Notes under the pieces: generated by a model
What the model saw: the letters and a program-made list of their open reading frames with translations, nothing else
Database searches by the model: none
Told to the model about the DNA's origin: nothing
NCBI RefSeq assembly: GCF_900454025.1
Contig: NZ_UGQM01000008.1
Location: forward strand, 1-50,603
Direction: 5' to 3'
DNA: 50,603 nt
From: Mycolicibacterium gilvum
GTDB lineage: Bacteria; Actinomycetota; Actinomycetes; Mycobacteriales; Mycobacteriaceae
Translations under genes and position numbers: made by a program
Part shown: positions 49,096-50,603 of the stretch, one piece after another
How positions within the stretch are numbered: position 1 is the stretch's first letter
How the letters are laid out: each line of letters starts with the position of its first letter

Positions 49096-50603
49096 GCGCC
49101 ACCGCAGCCGAATCCGCCACCTGGTGGGACGGTGTCCACGCCATGCCGCAGACCCCGATCCGCGATCTGGTGCCAGCTTTGACCGAGGTCGCTGACCAAC
49201 CCGTCCCGTACGGCTGGCTGCCGGCCCGTGCCCGCACGGTGTTCGGCGAACAGCTCACGACCTGGTCGGACTTGGCCGATGAGACGATCTCGTCATTGCT
49301 CGATCGACCCAAGGCCGGGATCGGCACGGTGCGTGCCATCATACTGGCTGCCCGCGACGCTGCGATGTCTCGGTCGGCCCCGGCTGAGACCACGGCGGAC
49401 GCGCCGAGCGCTATCGGCAGGCTGCTGGACCGCTTGAACCGCTACGACTACACGGTGTTGGCGGCGCGCGGCTGGGCGCTACGCCCCCTCTCGGTGAGCG
49501 CGACCGCCGAACAACTCGGGGTGGCCCCGGTCAACGTTCACCGTAACCAGCCCCGCGCGGATCGCCGGTTGCGCGATCTGCTCGCCGACCCCGCCCACGT
49601 CGCGGTTCTCGACCACGCCCAACGGCTGCGCCGCCGGCTTGGACCCCTGACCCGCGAGCACACCGCCGAGGGTGCCCTCAACGATCTCGGCCTCGATCTG
49701 GGCACCGCCGCCGGGCAGCTGCTGCTGCACGTCGCTGGCCCGTACACCTGTGTCCAGGGGTGGCTGGAAGGCGCACAGGCTGACGGGTTGGCCACGGTCA
49801 CCGCGACGCTGGACGCGGCGTTCGAGCGCTGGGGCGCACCGACGGTCGACATTGTGCTTCGACAGTTCGAGCACATCGGCGTCCCGCGCGACACCGCCAT
49901 CGACTTCATCGAAAGCCAGCCCGGGCTGCGCCGGGTCGACGGTCGATGGGTGCGCTGGGGTTGCAGCGTCGCCGCCCGGGCCGAAGCCGCTCTGCATCTG
50001 GCCGGCACCCCGCTCTCGGCGCCGGCCATCACCGCCGTCATCGGCGGCGACTACCTGCAACGCTATGTCCGCGACGTGTTGAACTCCGATCCGCGCTTCA
50101 CCCGCGCCACGCGGCTGACGTGGGCGCTGTCCCGCTGGGGCGTCGAGCGCTACACCGGGGTGTTTTCTGAGATCGCCGCCCGCATCGACGACGCCGGCGG
50201 CGCCGTTGACATCAACGCCCTGGTCGAGGACATGGCGGCGGCGTTTCCTGATGTCGCTGAAACCTCGATACGCACCTACTTGACGACCCCTGGTTTCGTC
50301 ACCAGCCGCAACATGGTCCGTCGTCGAACCCCCGCCGACGGGTGGCCGCCTGTTCCGCCACCGACGACGATCCGCGGCACGTTCCACAACGGCCGCAACG
50401 AGATCCGTGTCGCAGTGCCAGTGACCTTCGATCTGCTGCGTGGATCCGGACAGAACGTCGCGCCCGCGGTCGCCACCGCACTGGGCGTCCATCCTGGCCA
50501 CCGGCGGGTCTTCACCGGCAAGCGCGCGACGGTCAGCCTGTTCTGGCCGTTGTCATCCACCAACGGCGCCAAACTCGCATCGCTGCGTGCGCTGGCCACA
50601 ACC
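49092..50603 (+). CDS. large unknown protein with alpha-CTD-like and sigma-4-like segments (3' end outside window)
   Basis: An open frame from GTG-49092 past the right edge (504 codons visible). Residues about 30-85 (LPARARTVFGEQLTTWSDLA, SLLDRPKAGIGTVRAIILAA) resemble the helix-hairpin-helix domain of the RNA polymerase alpha C-terminus. Residues about 110-165 (LNRYDYTVLAARGWALRPLS, SATAEQLGVAPVNVHRNQPR) resemble a sigma-factor region-4 helix-turn-helix. Repeated winged-helix-like units follow (QFEHIGVPRDTAIDFIESQP, VDGRWVRWG). The family is not recognised by me. Its place next to recombinase debris suggests accessory DNA, possibly a defence or regulatory locus; this is only inference. Confidence 0.6.
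   Translation, partial: MSATAAESATWWDGVHAMPQTPIRDLVPALTEVADQPVPYGWLPARARTVFGEQLTTWSDLADETISSLLDRPKAGIGTVRAIILAARDAAMSRSAPAETTADAPSAIGRLLDRLNRYDYTVLAARGWALRPLSVSATAEQLGVAPVNVHRNQPRADRRLRDLLADPAHVAVLDHAQRLRRRLGPLTREHTAEGALNDLGLDLGTAAGQLLLHVAGPYTCVQGWLEGAQADGLATVTATLDAAFERWGAPTVDIVLRQFEHIGVPRDTAIDFIESQPGLRRVDGRWVRWGCSVAARAEAALHLAGTPLSAPAITAVIGGDYLQRYVRDVLNSDPRFTRATRLTWALSRWGVERYTGVFSEIAARIDDAGGAVDINALVEDMAAAFPDVAETSIRTYLTTPGFVTSRNMVRRRTPADGWPPVPPPTTIRGTFHNGRNEIRVAVPVTFDLLRGSGQNVAPAVATALGVHPGHRRVFTGKRATVSLFWPLSSTNGAKLASLRALATT

Overview
This window is high-GC actinobacterial DNA and almost certainly comes from a non-tuberculous Mycobacterium. It carries a GlgE maltosyltransferase, an IS1081-like IS256-family element, a VapBC pair, a DUF4226/ESX-like secreted-type protein, a remnant of a mycobacterial LuxR/cyclase-type regulator, and leaderless or GTG-start genes. 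No rRNA, complete tRNA or CRISPR array is visible.

Region 1 (1-2.9 kb) holds the start of a membrane protein gene that runs off the left edge, then a complete ISL3-family insertion sequence with terminal inverted repeats. Region 2 (2.9-17.6 kb) is a compact proteostasis and redox-stress island. It encodes a lipoprotein HtrA protease, a STAS protein, a DUF1931 histone-fold protein, Hsp20, and a PucR-type regulator with a frameshift. Divergent from the regulator is a long same-strand operon: GSP17M-like membrane protein, DnaK, GrpE, a zinc-finger-less DnaJ (CbpA type), CbpM/MerR modulator, ClpB, TrxC-type thioredoxin, UBP zinc-finger protein, and a fusion of a cNMP-binding-like domain, a glutaredoxin-like domain and a thioredoxin-reductase-like flavoprotein. 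A near-perfect SigH/SigE-type promoter and a short Arg-rich leader ORF precede this operon. The gene set recalls the transmissible heat-resistance loci of Proteobacteria, built here from actinobacterial parts.

Region 3 (17.6-23.7 kb) is a decay zone: a regulator tail, an exact 150-bp tandem duplication, the 3' half of a tRNA, an IS110-family tail, and an FtsH C-terminal fragment. It also contains a four-helix membrane protein, a conserved hypothetical protein and an intact glgE.

Region 4 (23.7-29.6 kb) is an IS21-family element truncated on its istA side. Its istB is split exactly at the P-loop codons by a cargo-less Tn554-like tnpABC transposon. Region 5 (29.6-38.1 kb) is an accessory tract: VapBC, a DUF4226-like protein, small membrane protein, MazEF-type module, a family of related genes of unknown function broken by an IS1081-like element, an XRE-type regulator and an Imm63-like protein. 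Region 6 (38.2-42.7 kb) is a nested insertion: an IS3-family element whose orfB was interrupted by an IS110-family element (with a candidate bridge RNA) and by an IS30-family element.

Region 7 (42.7-47.1 kb) contains two resistance-type modules, MFS+ChrB-N and MerR+flavoprotein disulfide reductase. They are bracketed by related 50-bp resolvase-like sites and followed by a decayed serine resolvase. Region 8 (47.7-50.6 kb) holds a multiply frameshifted tyrosine recombinase and the start of a large unknown protein with RNAP alpha-CTD-like and sigma-region-4-like segments that leaves the right edge.
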